A stretch of 64,000 bases of DNA, taken from the NCBI GenBank assembly GCA_934772045.1, contig CAKVMH010000002.1, forward strand, positions 124,001-188,000, in the 5' to 3' direction. This DNA comes from an uncultured Clostridia bacterium. Lineage in GTDB: Bacteria > Bacillota > Clostridia > Christensenellales > UBA1242. Shown in pieces: positions 32,524-41,617 of the stretch. A program made the translations under genes and the position numbers. Numbering within the stretch: position 1 is the stretch's first letter; the number at the start of each line of letters is the position of its first letter. The notes under the pieces are model-generated. The model searched no databases. It was not told the DNA's origin and saw nothing but the letters and a program-made list of their open reading frames with translations.

Positions 32524-35500
32524 ATGATTAATTTTAAGGAAATTGAAATCACTGGTTTTAAATCGTTTGCGGACACAACACGCATTTCTTTTGACGGTGG
32601 CATAACAGCAATCGTAGGGCCAAATGGTTGTGGCAAATCTAATGTAAGTGATGCAATTCGTTGGGTGCTTGGTGAACAATCTAGTAAAGCTTTGCGTGGT
32701 AAAAGCATGCAAGATGTCATTTTTGCCGGCACTGAGAAACGTAAAAAATTGAGTTATTGTGAAGTTTCACTCGTATTCGACAACACTCAAAAATGGTTTA
32801 ACATTGATGTTGACGAAGTCACTTTGACGCGTAAACTTTACCGCAGTGGTGAAAGTGATTATATGATAAACAAAAAGCCTTGCAGGCTTAAAGATATACG
32901 CGACATTTTGTACGATAGCGGTATTGGTAAAGATGGTTACTCAATTATCGGGCAAGGTAGGGTTGATGAAATTATTCAATCTAAACCGGAAGACAGGCGC
33001 GCAATTTTTGAAGAAGCAGCAGGCATTGCAAAATATAAAGCCCGCAAAACTGAAACTGAAAGTCGCCTTGTTCGTGTGCGTGACAATTTAAGCCGTGCAA
33101 CTGACATTATTACCGAAGTGGAGCGTAGGCTTGGGCCATTGAAACGTCAAAGCGAAGACGCTAAAAAATATTTAGAGTATCGCGACCAATTAAAACAAAA
33201 CGAAATTAACGCGTATGTTTATCAATTTGACCACGCTGCCCAAACAAAGGACGAAATTAAAGTTAAATTGCAAGGCTATAACGACAACCTCAATGTTTTA
33301 AACAACAGCCTTGAAACTGAACAGGCAAAATATGATAAATCTATTAATGAAATTGATCAATTAGACAAACGCTCGGCCGAATTGCACGATAAACTTTTGT
33401 CCGCCAACATCACACTTGAAAAGAAACAAGGCGATAGCCGTCTTTTGAACGAGCAAACCCGTTATTTAAAGGAACAAATTGACCGTTTGACATCACAAAT
33501 TGACGCACTCAACCTTGATGTCAACCAAAAAACAGCATTTGTAACAAACGCAACCGCAATGCGCGATGATGAAAGGGCAAACTTAAACAAGTTGAACCAT
33601 GAAGCACAAGAATTAAGCCAAAAACACTTAAATTTGATTGATGATTTAACGAAAAATGAAACTGAAAAGGAAGCAAACCAACGCAGTTTGATTGATAACC
33701 TTGCAAAATTAACCGACATTAAAGCAAACCTTTCAGCTTACATTGCAAAACGCGACACAATGATGGAAAATGTTAAAAATGACACAGACAAATTGTCCGC
33801 ATTGCAAGCAGAACAAACAAGTTTAAATGCGCAAGTTAAAACCATTGATAAAGAAGTGGTGAGTTTAGCAAAAACTAAACAAACTAAGGACGCAAACTTA
33901 AATCAATTAAACCAACAAATTTCCAGTTTGAATGAGCAAATGGAAAGTTTGTCTGAGTCTATTTATGCCATTAAAACTGGCATTTCAAACGACACTAACC
34001 GCAAAAATATTTTGGCAAATTTGCAAGCGGATTTTGAAGGCTATCAATTTGCAGTTAAACGTTTGATGCAGGACAGTAAATCAAACAGCACTTTAAATTC
34101 AGCAATCAAAGGCGTTGTTGGTAACATCATTTCAGTTGAACCTAAATTTTCAACCGCTATTGAAATTGCATTAGGCGGAAGCATTCAAAACATCGTAACC
34201 AAGGACGAGAACGACGCAAAAACCCTTATTGCATATTTAAAACAAGCACATCTTGGTAGGGCAACTTTCTTGCCGATTAGTGCAGTTAAACCACGCGCAC
34301 TTTCAAGCCAGGATAGGCAATATCTCAACACAACAGGTTGCTTAGGCGTTGCAAGTGAAATTGTTAAGTGCGATGCGATGTACAGGTCAGTTATAAACAG
34401 CCTTTTAGGCGCCACTGTCGTGTGCGACAATTTGGACAACGCTGTGTTCCTTGCAAAACGCTCTAACTACGCATTCCGCATTGTCACATTAGAAGGCGAT
34501 TTATTGTCACCACAAGGCAGTATGTCGGGCGGTAGCAAGAAGAGCAACGACAGTTCACTTTTATCAAAAGAAAGTGAAATTAAAGCACTTGAACAAAACA
34601 TTGCAGATAAAACAACCGAGTTGCGCTCACTTGAAAAAGAATACCTTTCAGTTGTTGAAAAACTTGAAAAATTGAAAGATATGCTCGCAAGCGAAAACAC
34701 GGCTTTGCAACAAATCAATAACGATTATTACTCAAAAAGCGCACAACTTGAAAACTTTAAAGCAAAATTGAGCCAGTTGGAAGAAGATATATTTACATAT
34801 CAAAGCCAAATCAAAGTTGCAACCAACATTGTTAATGAACTCAACACTCAAATCAATTCAATTGACCAAGTGGAACTCGACTATACAGCCACACAAGCCA
34901 AAGTGGGTGAGTTTAATGAAAGCAACAAAAATGCTTATGAAGAATTAAAGTCACGTAGAGATGAATATCAAGAAGCGCTTACAACTTCACGTATTAAAAT
35001 TGCTTCAACAGAAGAAAAAATCAAATCACTTGAAAAAGACATTGAAACCTACACAGCAGATGTTACAACTGCAAAGCAAACCATTGAGCGTTTGAATAAT
35101 GAATTGTTAAGCCAAATGCGTGTGTATGATGAAGCGGTTAACTTAAACAAATCAAAAGCCGAAACTGACGACATGGAAGCATTGAAACGTGAAATTGAAG
35201 ATTTAAACACAAAATTAAGCCAGTTTGACGAATTTAAGCAAACCTTGATGCGTGAATTAAAAGATTTGGACGATAAAAAGACAGTTTTAACCAACGACAT
35301 TGCACGCTTAAACAATAAGATATATCAAGAAGAAACAAGGCTTCAAAAAGTTGATATCGACATCGAAAATATGCAAGAACGCATTTATGAAGAATATGAA
35401 TTAACTTATAACGATTGCCTTAACTTGAAAAATATTGATGAAAACTTCGATTTAAAGGACACTTTAATTCAAATCAACAAAATCAAAAACCAAATTAATG

Positions 35501-36156
35501 CACTTGGTTATGTCAATGTTAATGCAATTGAAGAGTATAAAACAGAAGGCGCAAGGCATGAAGAAATGTCCGCCCAAGTGGAAGATTTAAAGAAGGCAGA
35601 AGAAGACGCTGTCAACATAATTAAAGATTTATCTAAGGAAATGTTGGATAAATTCACCACTGAGTTTGAGCAAATTCAAGCCAACTTCACAAAAGTGTTT
35701 AAAGAATTGTTTGGTGGCGGTAATGCACGCCTTGAAATTCTGCCAAGTGAAGACCCACTTACCGCAGGCATCGAAATTATTGCTCAACCACCGGGCAAAA
35801 TGCTTAGCAATATCACACTTTTAAGCGGTGGTGAAAAAACAATGACAGCAATTGCAATTTTGTTTGCAATATTAAAACTTAAACCAATGCCATTCTGTTT
35901 CTTGGACGAAATTGAAGCAGCGTTAGACGATGCAAACATTGAGCGTTACGCACAATACTTAAAGCGTTTCAGCGACGAAACACAATTTATTGTAATCACT
36001 CACCGTAAGCCAACCATGGAAGTTGTTGACACTTTGTATGGTGTAACCATGGAAGAAAAGGGTGTAAGTAAAATTGTTTCTGTTAAACTTAGCGACGCAG
36101 TTAAACTTTCAAGCGAAGCTAACCAAACAGAACATGAAGGGGATATTAAAGGTTAA
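32524..36156 (+). CDS. smc: Chromosome segregation protein SMC
   Basis: 1210 residues from the ATG at 32524, where GGGGAA stands just upstream and the conserved N-terminus begins. The N-terminal head has Walker A GPNGCGKSN (32-40). Long coiled coils run at about 165-500 and 680-1010, with a hinge between (about 510-660, VVGNIISVEPKF...). The C-terminal head carries the signature LLSGGEKTMTA (about 1099) and Walker B FLDEIEAALD. It organises and segregates the chromosome together with ScpAB. Its usual neighbour rnc is 16 kb upstream, while ftsY follows after one NUDIX gene. Confidence 0.98.
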   Translation: MINFKEIEITGFKSFADTTRISFDGGITAIVGPNGCGKSNVSDAIRWVLGEQSSKALRGKSMQDVIFAGTEKRKKLSYCEVSLVFDNTQKWFNIDVDEVTLTRKLYRSGESDYMINKKPCRLKDIRDILYDSGIGKDGYSIIGQGRVDEIIQSKPEDRRAIFEEAAGIAKYKARKTETESRLVRVRDNLSRATDIITEVERRLGPLKRQSEDAKKYLEYRDQLKQNEINAYVYQFDHAAQTKDEIKVKLQGYNDNLNVLNNSLETEQAKYDKSINEIDQLDKRSAELHDKLLSANITLEKKQGDSRLLNEQTRYLKEQIDRLTSQIDALNLDVNQKTAFVTNATAMRDDERANLNKLNHEAQELSQKHLNLIDDLTKNETEKEANQRSLIDNLAKLTDIKANLSAYIAKRDTMMENVKNDTDKLSALQAEQTSLNAQVKTIDKEVVSLAKTKQTKDANLNQLNQQISSLNEQMESLSESIYAIKTGISNDTNRKNILANLQADFEGYQFAVKRLMQDSKSNSTLNSAIKGVVGNIISVEPKFSTAIEIALGGSIQNIVTKDENDAKTLIAYLKQAHLGRATFLPISAVKPRALSSQDRQYLNTTGCLGVASEIVKCDAMYRSVINSLLGATVVCDNLDNAVFLAKRSNYAFRIVTLEGDLLSPQGSMSGGSKKSNDSSLLSKESEIKALEQNIADKTTELRSLEKEYLSVVEKLEKLKDMLASENTALQQINNDYYSKSAQLENFKAKLSQLEEDIFTYQSQIKVATNIVNELNTQINSIDQVELDYTATQAKVGEFNESNKNAYEELKSRRDEYQEALTTSRIKIASTEEKIKSLEKDIETYTADVTTAKQTIERLNNELLSQMRVYDEAVNLNKSKAETDDMEALKREIEDLNTKLSQFDEFKQTLMRELKDLDDKKTVLTNDIARLNNKIYQEETRLQKVDIDIENMQERIYEEYELTYNDCLNLKNIDENFDLKDTLIQINKIKNQINALGYVNVNAIEEYKTEGARHEEMSAQVEDLKKAEEDAVNIIKDLSKEMLDKFTTEFEQIQANFTKVFKELFGGGNARLEILPSEDPLTAGIEIIAQPPGKMLSNITLLSGGEKTMTAIAILFAILKLKPMPFCFLDEIEAALDDANIERYAQYLKRFSDETQFIVITHRKPTMEVVDTLYGVTMEEKGVSKIVSVKLSDAVKLSSEANQTEHEGDIKG

Positions 36157-36207
36157 ATACACAATATTTTGTTGTGTATTTCCTTTTGTGTTTTGCTTAC
36201 AATAATC

Positions 36208-36275
36208 AATTTGTTAACGAAAAGCGAAGGAAACCAGTTTATTTTGATAACAACAAACCATATTTACAAGCTTAG
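36208..36275. repeat. REP-like palindromic element between smc and the NUDIX gene
   Basis: It contains two half units: AAAGCGAAGGAAACCAGTTT followed by ATTTTGATAACAACAAACCATATTTACAAGC. The second matches the start of the units at 5881-6036. An AAATACACAA/TTGTGTATTT hairpin at 36155-36181, overlapping the smc stop, may help end the smc transcript. Confidence 0.55.
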
Positions 36276-36298
36276 AAAAGTCAAGTTGAAGGAGAGCC

Positions 36299-36868
36299 AT
36301 GTTTAATTTAAATGAAGAATTAAAGCAGTATGTTCCATTTGATAATGATGAAAAACAGTCAAAAGAGTTGATGTTGAAATTTTTGTCAAATGGAGATAAT
36401 AATTTTGATAGGTCAAATTTATATGGTCATGTAACTGCGGGGGCACTTGTTGTTAACAAATCTGGGAAAATCCTTTTAAACCATCACAAATTTTTGAATT
36501 TATGGTTGTCGTTTGGTGGGCATTGTGATGGAGAGAATGACTGCTTGAATGTCGCCAGACGTGAAGTTGAGGAAGAATCTGGCTTTAAAGATTGCCAGTT
36601 AATTTCTAATGGAATTTTTGATATTAGTGTAAATAAAATACCTTTTAATGCAAAGAAAAATGAACCGGAACATTATCATTACAATATTGATTTTTTGTTT
36701 TTGGTTGATGATGATAAGTTTAAAATGTCAGATGAATCAACGAATTTGCGTTGGGTAACAATTGAGCAAGCAAAACAACTGACAAGTGGTGTTGAAGACG
36801 AAAGTTATTCAATGCCAAGAGAAATAACAAAATTTGAGCAAATATATAGTTCAATTTTAAATTTATAA
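36299..36868 (+). CDS. NUDIX hydrolase
   Basis: 189 residues. The Nudix box GGHCDGENDCLNVARREVEEESGF (about 77-100) matches G-x5-E-x7-R-E-U-x-E-E-x-G-U fully. The enzyme should cleave a nucleoside diphosphate linked to another group. The substrate is not known. AAGGAG precedes the ATG. It is inserted between smc and ftsY, which are adjacent in most Firmicutes, and ftsY starts ten bases after its stop. The codon use is more AT-rich than its neighbours, so a later acquisition is possible. Confidence 0.93.
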   Translation: MFNLNEELKQYVPFDNDEKQSKELMLKFLSNGDNNFDRSNLYGHVTAGALVVNKSGKILLNHHKFLNLWLSFGGHCDGENDCLNVARREVEEESGFKDCQLISNGIFDISVNKIPFNAKKNEPEHYHYNIDFLFLVDDDKFKMSDESTNLRWVTIEQAKQLTSGVEDESYSMPREITKFEQIYSSILNL

Positions 36869-36878
36869 AGGAATAAAA

Positions 36879-37742
36879 ATGGGCATTTTTAAACGATTTT
36901 TTGAAAAACTTAAATACACATTCAAGCGTACTGAACTTGATGATGATTTTTACGACGAACTTGAAACAATGTTGGTGTCAAGCGACATGGGCGTTGAAAC
37001 TGCAATGGATATTATGGACGAATTGCGTGCAGTTTGTAAAAAGAAATTGATAAAAGACACCGAACGCGCTGAAAAGGAATTAAAGCAACTTTTGATTGAC
37101 AAATTGGACGCTGAAAAAGTTGAATTTAAATATCCGCTTATAATCACAGTTGTAGGCGTGAATGGTGTTGGCAAAACCACAACCATTGCTAAAATGACAA
37201 AGTATTTTCAATCACGTAAAAAGTCAGTTTTGCTGGCTGCAGGTGACACTTTCCGTGCCGCTGCAACTGAGCAACTTAACATGTGGGCAGATAGGCTTAA
37301 AACAAAGATTGTAAAGCAAGGCGAAGGGGCGGACAGCGCGTCCGTTGTATTTGACGCTATTGCAAGCATGAAAGCAAAAAACACAGATGTCCTTATTGTT
37401 GACACAGCCGGCAGGCTTCACACAAAAACCAACCTTATGAAAGAGTTGGAAAAAATCAACACAATTGTTAATCGTGAATACCCAGAAGCGCATAAACTTA
37501 ACTTAATTGTGCTTGATGCGTCAATAGGGCAAAATTCAATTGCTCAGGTAAAAGCGTTTAAAGATAGTGTGAACATTGACGGCATTGTGCTTACAAAATT
37601 AGACGGCACAGCAAAAGGTGGCGTTGTTTATCCAATTATAAACGACCTTAACGTGCCAATCATATTTACTGGGTTCGGTGAAGGTGTCGATGATTTATCG
37701 GTGTTTGATGCTGAAAGTTTTGTAGACAAAATATTGATGTAG
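36879..37742 (+). CDS. ftsY: Signal recognition particle receptor FtsY
   Basis: 287 residues, only the NG domains. The acidic A domain of proteobacteria is absent, as is common in Firmicutes. GTPase motifs: GVNGVGKTT (93-101), DTFRAAATEQL, VDTAGRL, TKLDGTAKGG. It docks ribosome-nascent chain-SRP complexes at the membrane. It precedes ylxM and ffh by a few bases, so all SRP protein components are in one unit. Confidence 0.98.
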   Translation: MGIFKRFFEKLKYTFKRTELDDDFYDELETMLVSSDMGVETAMDIMDELRAVCKKKLIKDTERAEKELKQLLIDKLDAEKVEFKYPLIITVVGVNGVGKTTTIAKMTKYFQSRKKSVLLAAGDTFRAAATEQLNMWADRLKTKIVKQGEGADSASVVFDAIASMKAKNTDVLIVDTAGRLHTKTNLMKELEKINTIVNREYPEAHKLNLIVLDASIGQNSIAQVKAFKDSVNIDGIVLTKLDGTAKGGVVYPIINDLNVPIIFTGFGEGVDDLSVFDAESFVDKILM

Positions 37743-37748
37743 GGTGTT

Positions 37749-38069
37749 ATGAACATAGAAGAAAGGGTAAGAATTGCAGTTTTAGTTAGATATTATGGCA
37801 AGTTGTTGACGGAAAAACAAATGGAAATTATCACTATGTATGTCGACAACAATCTTTCATTGTCCGAAGTGAGCGAGGAATTGAATATTTCGCGTCAAGC
37901 GGTTAAAGATGCTTTGGATAAGGCATTTAGTTTGCTTGAAAAATATGAAGCCGAACTTAAATTCATTGCACGCGATGAAAAATTAAAAAGCACAATAGAA
38001 AATAAGCCAATGTCAAGCATTGATATGGCAACAAGGTTTGAAATTTTATCAATTTTGGAGGACAATTAA
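37749..38069 (+). CDS. ylxM: YlxM family SRP-associated helix-turn-helix protein
   Basis: 106 residues. Sigma-factor-like HTH: RYYGKLLTEKQMEIITMYVDNNLSLSEVSEELNISRQAVKDALDKAF (about 13-59). YlxM is encoded with ffh in Firmicutes and has been reported to modulate SRP GTPase activity. Its last base overlaps the ffh ATG. It is short of the usual 110-120 residues but complete. Confidence 0.94.
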   Translation: MNIEERVRIAVLVRYYGKLLTEKQMEIITMYVDNNLSLSEVSEELNISRQAVKDALDKAFSLLEKYEAELKFIARDEKLKSTIENKPMSSIDMATRFEILSILEDN

Positions 38070-39415
38070 TGGCATTTTTTCAAAATTTAAGCGAAAGGCT
38101 TAATCATATATTCAGCAAAATGACAAAGCGTGGCAAATTAACGCAACTTGAAATCAAGGAAGCCATGCGTGAAATTCGTATTGCACTTTTGGAAGCCGAT
38201 GTTAACTATTCAGTTGCTAAAGATTTTTGCGCGCGTGTAAGTGAAAAAGCAGTGGGTGAAGACATATTAAAAAGCCTTACACCAACCCAACAAGTTGTTA
38301 AAATTGTACGCGATGAATTGACAACACTTATGGGTGGTGAAAATCAAAAACTTAATGTTGCGCCAAAACCACCAACAGTTATTATGATGTGCGGTTTGCA
38401 AGGTAGTGGTAAAACCACAATGTGTGGCAAATTGGCACTCAAACTTAAAAAAGAAGGCAAAAAACCACTTTTAGTTGCATGTGACATTTATCGCCCGGCA
38501 GCGATTGACCAACTTAAAGTTTTAGGCAAATCAATTCAAATTGACGTGTTTGAGCGTGGCACACAAAACCCAACCAAAACTGTCAAGGAAGCTGTTGCGT
38601 ATGCTGAAAAATTTGCACTCGACACCGTCATTGTGGACACAGCAGGGCGTTTGCAAATTGATGAGAAATTGATGGACGAATTAAAAGACATTAAAAAAGC
38701 CATTAATCCAACTGAAATTTTGCTTGTTATCGACAGCATGATAGGGCAAGAAGCGGTTTCGGTTTCCACCGCATTTAACGACGCACTTGATGTAACGGGT
38801 GTGGTGCTCACTAAAACGGATGGCGACACTCGTGGCGGTGCTGCACTTTCTATCCGTCAAGTTATTGGCAAACCGATTAAATTTGTCGGCGTGGGCGAAA
38901 AGTTGACCGACCTTGAACCATTCTATCCAGACCGCATGGCAAGCCGTATTTTAGGCATGGGTGATGTGCTTACTTTGATTGATAAAGCACAAGAAGCGGT
39001 TGACGAAAAAACCGCACAAGAGTTAGAACGTAAATTCCGCGAAAATAGTTTCGATTTTAACGACTACATTTCGCAACTCGACTCACTCAAAAAAATGGGC
39101 GGTTTAAAATCTGTTTTAGGCATGATGCCAGGCTTGGGTGGTAAATTGCGCGACCTTGAAAATCAAATTGACGAAAAACAACTTGAAAAGAACAAGGCAA
39201 TTATCCAGTCCATGACCGACAAAGAACGCCAAAACCCAGATATCATTAACGGTAGCCGTCGCCAACGCATTGCAAAGGGTGCAGGCGTGCAAGTCAGCGA
39301 TGTAAATCAACTCATCAAACAATTCAATCAATCCAAAGAAATGATGCGTATGATGAAAAATCCGAAAGCATATGGTGGTAAGATGGCGATGATTAAGAAA
39401 TTAATGGGGCAATAA
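38069..39415 (+). CDS. ffh: Signal recognition particle protein Ffh
   Basis: 448 residues. NG GTPase domain with GLQGSGKTT (109-117), DIYRPAAIDQL, VDTAGRLQID and TKTDGDTRGG. A methionine-rich M domain (about 300-448) contains GMMPGLGG and the RNA-binding SRRQRIAKGAGVQVSDVNQLIKQF. It binds 4.5S RNA and signal sequences. The final 24 codons (39344-39415) recur twice downstream. The gene starts one base before the ylxM stop ends. Confidence 0.98.
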   Translation: MAFFQNLSERLNHIFSKMTKRGKLTQLEIKEAMREIRIALLEADVNYSVAKDFCARVSEKAVGEDILKSLTPTQQVVKIVRDELTTLMGGENQKLNVAPKPPTVIMMCGLQGSGKTTMCGKLALKLKKEGKKPLLVACDIYRPAAIDQLKVLGKSIQIDVFERGTQNPTKTVKEAVAYAEKFALDTVIVDTAGRLQIDEKLMDELKDIKKAINPTEILLVIDSMIGQEAVSVSTAFNDALDVTGVVLTKTDGDTRGGAALSIRQVIGKPIKFVGVGEKLTDLEPFYPDRMASRILGMGDVLTLIDKAQEAVDEKTAQELERKFRENSFDFNDYISQLDSLKKMGGLKSVLGMMPGLGGKLRDLENQIDEKQLEKNKAIIQSMTDKERQNPDIINGSRRQRIAKGAGVQVSDVNQLIKQFNQSKEMMRMMKNPKAYGGKMAMIKKLMGQ

Positions 39416-39677
39416 CCATAATGCTTTTGGAAAAGCGTTCATCATACTAGCCATAAAATAACCATTTTATATGAAGATGTTAAAAAATCCAAAGGCAAAC
39501 GGGGGAAAGTTTGCTGTTATGAAGAAATTAATGAACGGACAGTTTTAGTTTCACATGGTTGAATTTGGATTTTTTAACGATTGATATGCCAACCCTGTTT
39601 GGCATATGCGTATGATGAAAAATCCGAAAGCATATGGCGGTAAGATGGCGATGATTAAGAAATTGATGGGGCAATAA
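39344..39677 (+). repeat. Three copies of the ffh 3' end (one in ffh, two detached)
   Basis: The last 72 bases of ffh (39344-39415) reappear at 39606-39677 with only two differences, both silent (GGT/GGC, TTA/TTG). A more diverged copy lies at 39471-39548. Both detached copies begin with ATG, keep the frame and end in TAA or TAG, encoding 23 and 25 residues (MRMMKNPKAYGG..., MKMLKNPKANGG...). Neither has a good ribosome site. A hairpin ATATGCCAA / TTGGCATAT (about 39584-39607) precedes the last copy. The 373-base gap up to rpsP holds only these and the rpsP promoter. Confidence 0.85.
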
Positions 39678-39708
39678 TTAATTTCTTTTAAAAGTTTTAA
39701 AATTCCGC

Positions 39709-39737
39709 TTGACAAAAGTGTATTCATATGGTAAAGT
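39709..39737 (+). promoter_or_regulatory. Promoter of rpsP
   Basis: TTGACA (39709-39714), 17 bases, TAAAGT (39732-39737), about 50 bases before the ATG. Confidence 0.7.
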
Positions 39738-39788
39738 GTAAAGTGAAATTACTTTACAGTTGTAATTTATTGAATAAAAGGAGAATTT

Positions 39789-40082
39789 ATGGCAGTTAAA
39801 ATTAGGTTAACTCGTTTGGGCGACAAAAAATCACCATTCTATCGTGTTGTTGTTGCTGATGCTCGCGTTGCTCGTGACGGTAAATACATTGAACAAATCG
39901 GTACTTACAATCCACTTGCAAACCCAGCAGAAATCAAAATCAATAACGAACTCGCTACAAAATGGTTAAAAAATGGCGCTGAACCAACTGAAACCGCTAA
40001 AACATTGCTTCAAAAAGTTGGTGTTTTAGAAGTTAAAGGTAACAGCACACCAAAAACTAATAATAAGAAAAAGAAAGCATAA
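39789..40082 (+). CDS. rpsP: Ribosomal protein S16
   Basis: 97 residues. MAVKIRLTRLGDKKSPFYRVVVADARVARDGKYIEQIGTYNP is the family signature. The C-terminus carries a lysine-rich tail. It is a 30S structural protein. It has its own promoter and is followed after ten bases by khpA, as in most Firmicutes. A terminator after khpA separates this pair from rimM-trmD. Confidence 0.98.
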   Translation: MAVKIRLTRLGDKKSPFYRVVVADARVARDGKYIEQIGTYNPLANPAEIKINNELATKWLKNGAEPTETAKTLLQKVGVLEVKGNSTPKTNNKKKKA

Positions 40083-40092
40083 GGAGTAGGCT

Positions 40093-40326
40093 ATGCAAGA
40101 AATGTTAGAGTACATTGTGAAAAATCTTGTGTCTAACCCTGATGCTGTTGAAATTACGGCAGAAAACCAAGGTAAGACCAAGGTTTACAAAGTTAAAGTT
40201 GATGGCAAGGACTTAGGCTCAGTTATTGGCCGTGGTGGTTGCATTGCAAATGCAATTCGTACAGTTGTTAAATCAACAGCTGGTGACCGTGCGCGCATTG
40301 TTATCAAGTTTGATGAAAAGGCGTAA
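40093..40326 (+). CDS. khpA: KH-domain RNA-binding protein KhpA
   Basis: 77 residues, a single KH domain with the GSVIGRGGCIANAIRTVVKS loop (I-G-x-x-G variant IGRGG). KhpA pairs with KhpB/EloR in Gram-positives and influences cell elongation and RNA binding. It is cotranscribed with rpsP. Ribosome site AAGGAG. Confidence 0.96.
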   Translation: MQEMLEYIVKNLVSNPDAVEITAENQGKTKVYKVKVDGKDLGSVIGRGGCIANAIRTVVKSTAGDRARIVIKFDEKA

Positions 40327-40365
40327 AACTAAATTTCTAAATATTATTTAGTTAATTACACATTA

Positions 40366-40391
40366 AAATGCGGGTTTGCCCCGCGTTTTTT
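40366..40391 (+). terminator. Terminator after khpA
   Basis: ATGCGGG / CCCGCGT stem with a short loop and six Ts. Confidence 0.85.
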
Positions 40392-40457
40392 GTTGTTGTT
40401 CAGGTAAAACTTTGATATAATTAAATTACTAAGTAAAACTTTTTTAGGGGGCTTGTT

Positions 40458-41069
40458 TTGTATATAGCATCTCAAATTTTGGTTATAATTGCCGATATAC
40501 TTTACGTAATTTCAATGTTTGCAAAAGACAAAAAGAGATTGCTTTTATACCTCATACTATCTGACGTATTCTTCGGTGTGCACTACTTTTTGTTGAAGGC
40601 GTTTACTGGCGGTTATATATTGTTTGTTGATATTGCGTTTTTAATATTAACTTACATTTTCAATGAAAAGAAAAACAATAAAGCAATTGTTCTAACTAGC
40701 TTAATTTCGGCGGTTTTATCAATTATAATTGGCGTGTTCACATGGGCAGGGGCAATATCATTGCTTCCAATGATTGGCATGTCAATTTACTTTGTTGGCT
40801 TTTGCGTTGATGAATTGGTGGTTAATAAAGTGTCTTGCAGTATTAGGAACCTTTGCAACATTATTTATATGTTGATTTTGGCATCATATGTTGGTGCTTC
40901 ACTTGAATTTGTATTAATGTTGAGCACCATTGTTGGTTCAATTATCAATTTTAAGCATAAACAAACTGTTCAAGCAAAAGCAGTAACTGAGAAAACAGAA
41001 ACAACTAACAATACAAAACACCTTGAAAACAATCAAACAGAACAAACGGGCGATAAGCAAAATAATTAA
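40458..41069 (+). CDS. YgjV family inner membrane protein
   Basis: 203 residues from a TTG start with AGGGGG upstream. Six hydrophobic segments fill the first 170 residues, with FFGVHYFLLKAFTGGYILFVD and the final SIINFKHKQ, which resemble the YgjV (Imp-YgjV) family of unknown function. The last 30 residues are polar (Thr, Asn, Gln, Glu). It is inserted between khpA and rimM, which usually neighbour each other. Its stop is 47 bases before the rimM start, so it may be cotranscribed with the rimM operon. Confidence 0.82.
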   Translation: MYIASQILVIIADILYVISMFAKDKKRLLLYLILSDVFFGVHYFLLKAFTGGYILFVDIAFLILTYIFNEKKNNKAIVLTSLISAVLSIIIGVFTWAGAISLLPMIGMSIYFVGFCVDELVVNKVSCSIRNLCNIIYMLILASYVGASLEFVLMLSTIVGSIINFKHKQTVQAKAVTEKTETTNNTKHLENNQTEQTGDKQNN

Positions 41070-41116
41070 TACTTTTAATGTTACATTTCAAAGTTAAAAA
41101 TAAAATGGTGAATATT

Positions 41117-41617
41117 ATGGAAACAAATTTATTAGAAATAGGCAAAATTGTGCGACCACATGGCGTTAAAGGGGCAGTTAAGGTGCAAAAATACCTTGAT
41201 GCAAATTTTTCGCAGTTTAACAAAGTTTTTATTGGTGCAAAATTGTTGCCAGCTGAAATTAAAGCAGTTTCAAACCTTAACAACGACGCATGCGCGCTAA
41301 CATTAGACATCATAACAACCTGTGAGCAAGCAGAAAAGTTTAGGAATATGTCGGTTTACATTGACCGCAACGAATATGACGAATTTAAAGATAAGTTATA
41401 TCTAAGCGATTTGATTGGTAAAAAACTTGTGTCAAAAACAGGCGACGAACTTGGTTGTTTGGTCGATTTTGACGATTATGGTGCAAGCACAATTTTAACT
41501 TTTAAATGTGGGGCAGTAAGTTACCTAATTCCGTTTGTTGATGATATTGTTTCATTTAACGCTGAATTAGGTGCGTTTATAATAGATGAGCAAACTTTTA
41601 AGGACGTACGCGTATGA
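41117..41617 (+). CDS. rimM: 16S rRNA processing protein RimM
   Basis: 166 residues from the ATG at 41117 (GGTGA upstream, and conserved start LLEIGKIVRPHGVKGAVKV). An N-terminal RimM barrel is followed by a C-terminal PRC-barrel (YLSDLIGKKLVSKTGDELGCLVDF). It helps mature the 30S head with S19. The TGA stop overlaps the trmD ATG by four bases (ATGA), a typical coupled pair. Confidence 0.95.
   Translation: METNLLEIGKIVRPHGVKGAVKVQKYLDANFSQFNKVFIGAKLLPAEIKAVSNLNNDACALTLDIITTCEQAEKFRNMSVYIDRNEYDEFKDKLYLSDLIGKKLVSKTGDELGCLVDFDDYGASTILTFKCGAVSYLIPFVDDIVSFNAELGAFIIDEQTFKDVRV

Noticed and set aside
39116..39331. Open frames on the minus strand inside ffh, smc, topA and other long genes
   Set aside because: They lie opposite strongly conserved coding sequence, lack ribosome sites, and follow from codon bias of the real genes.
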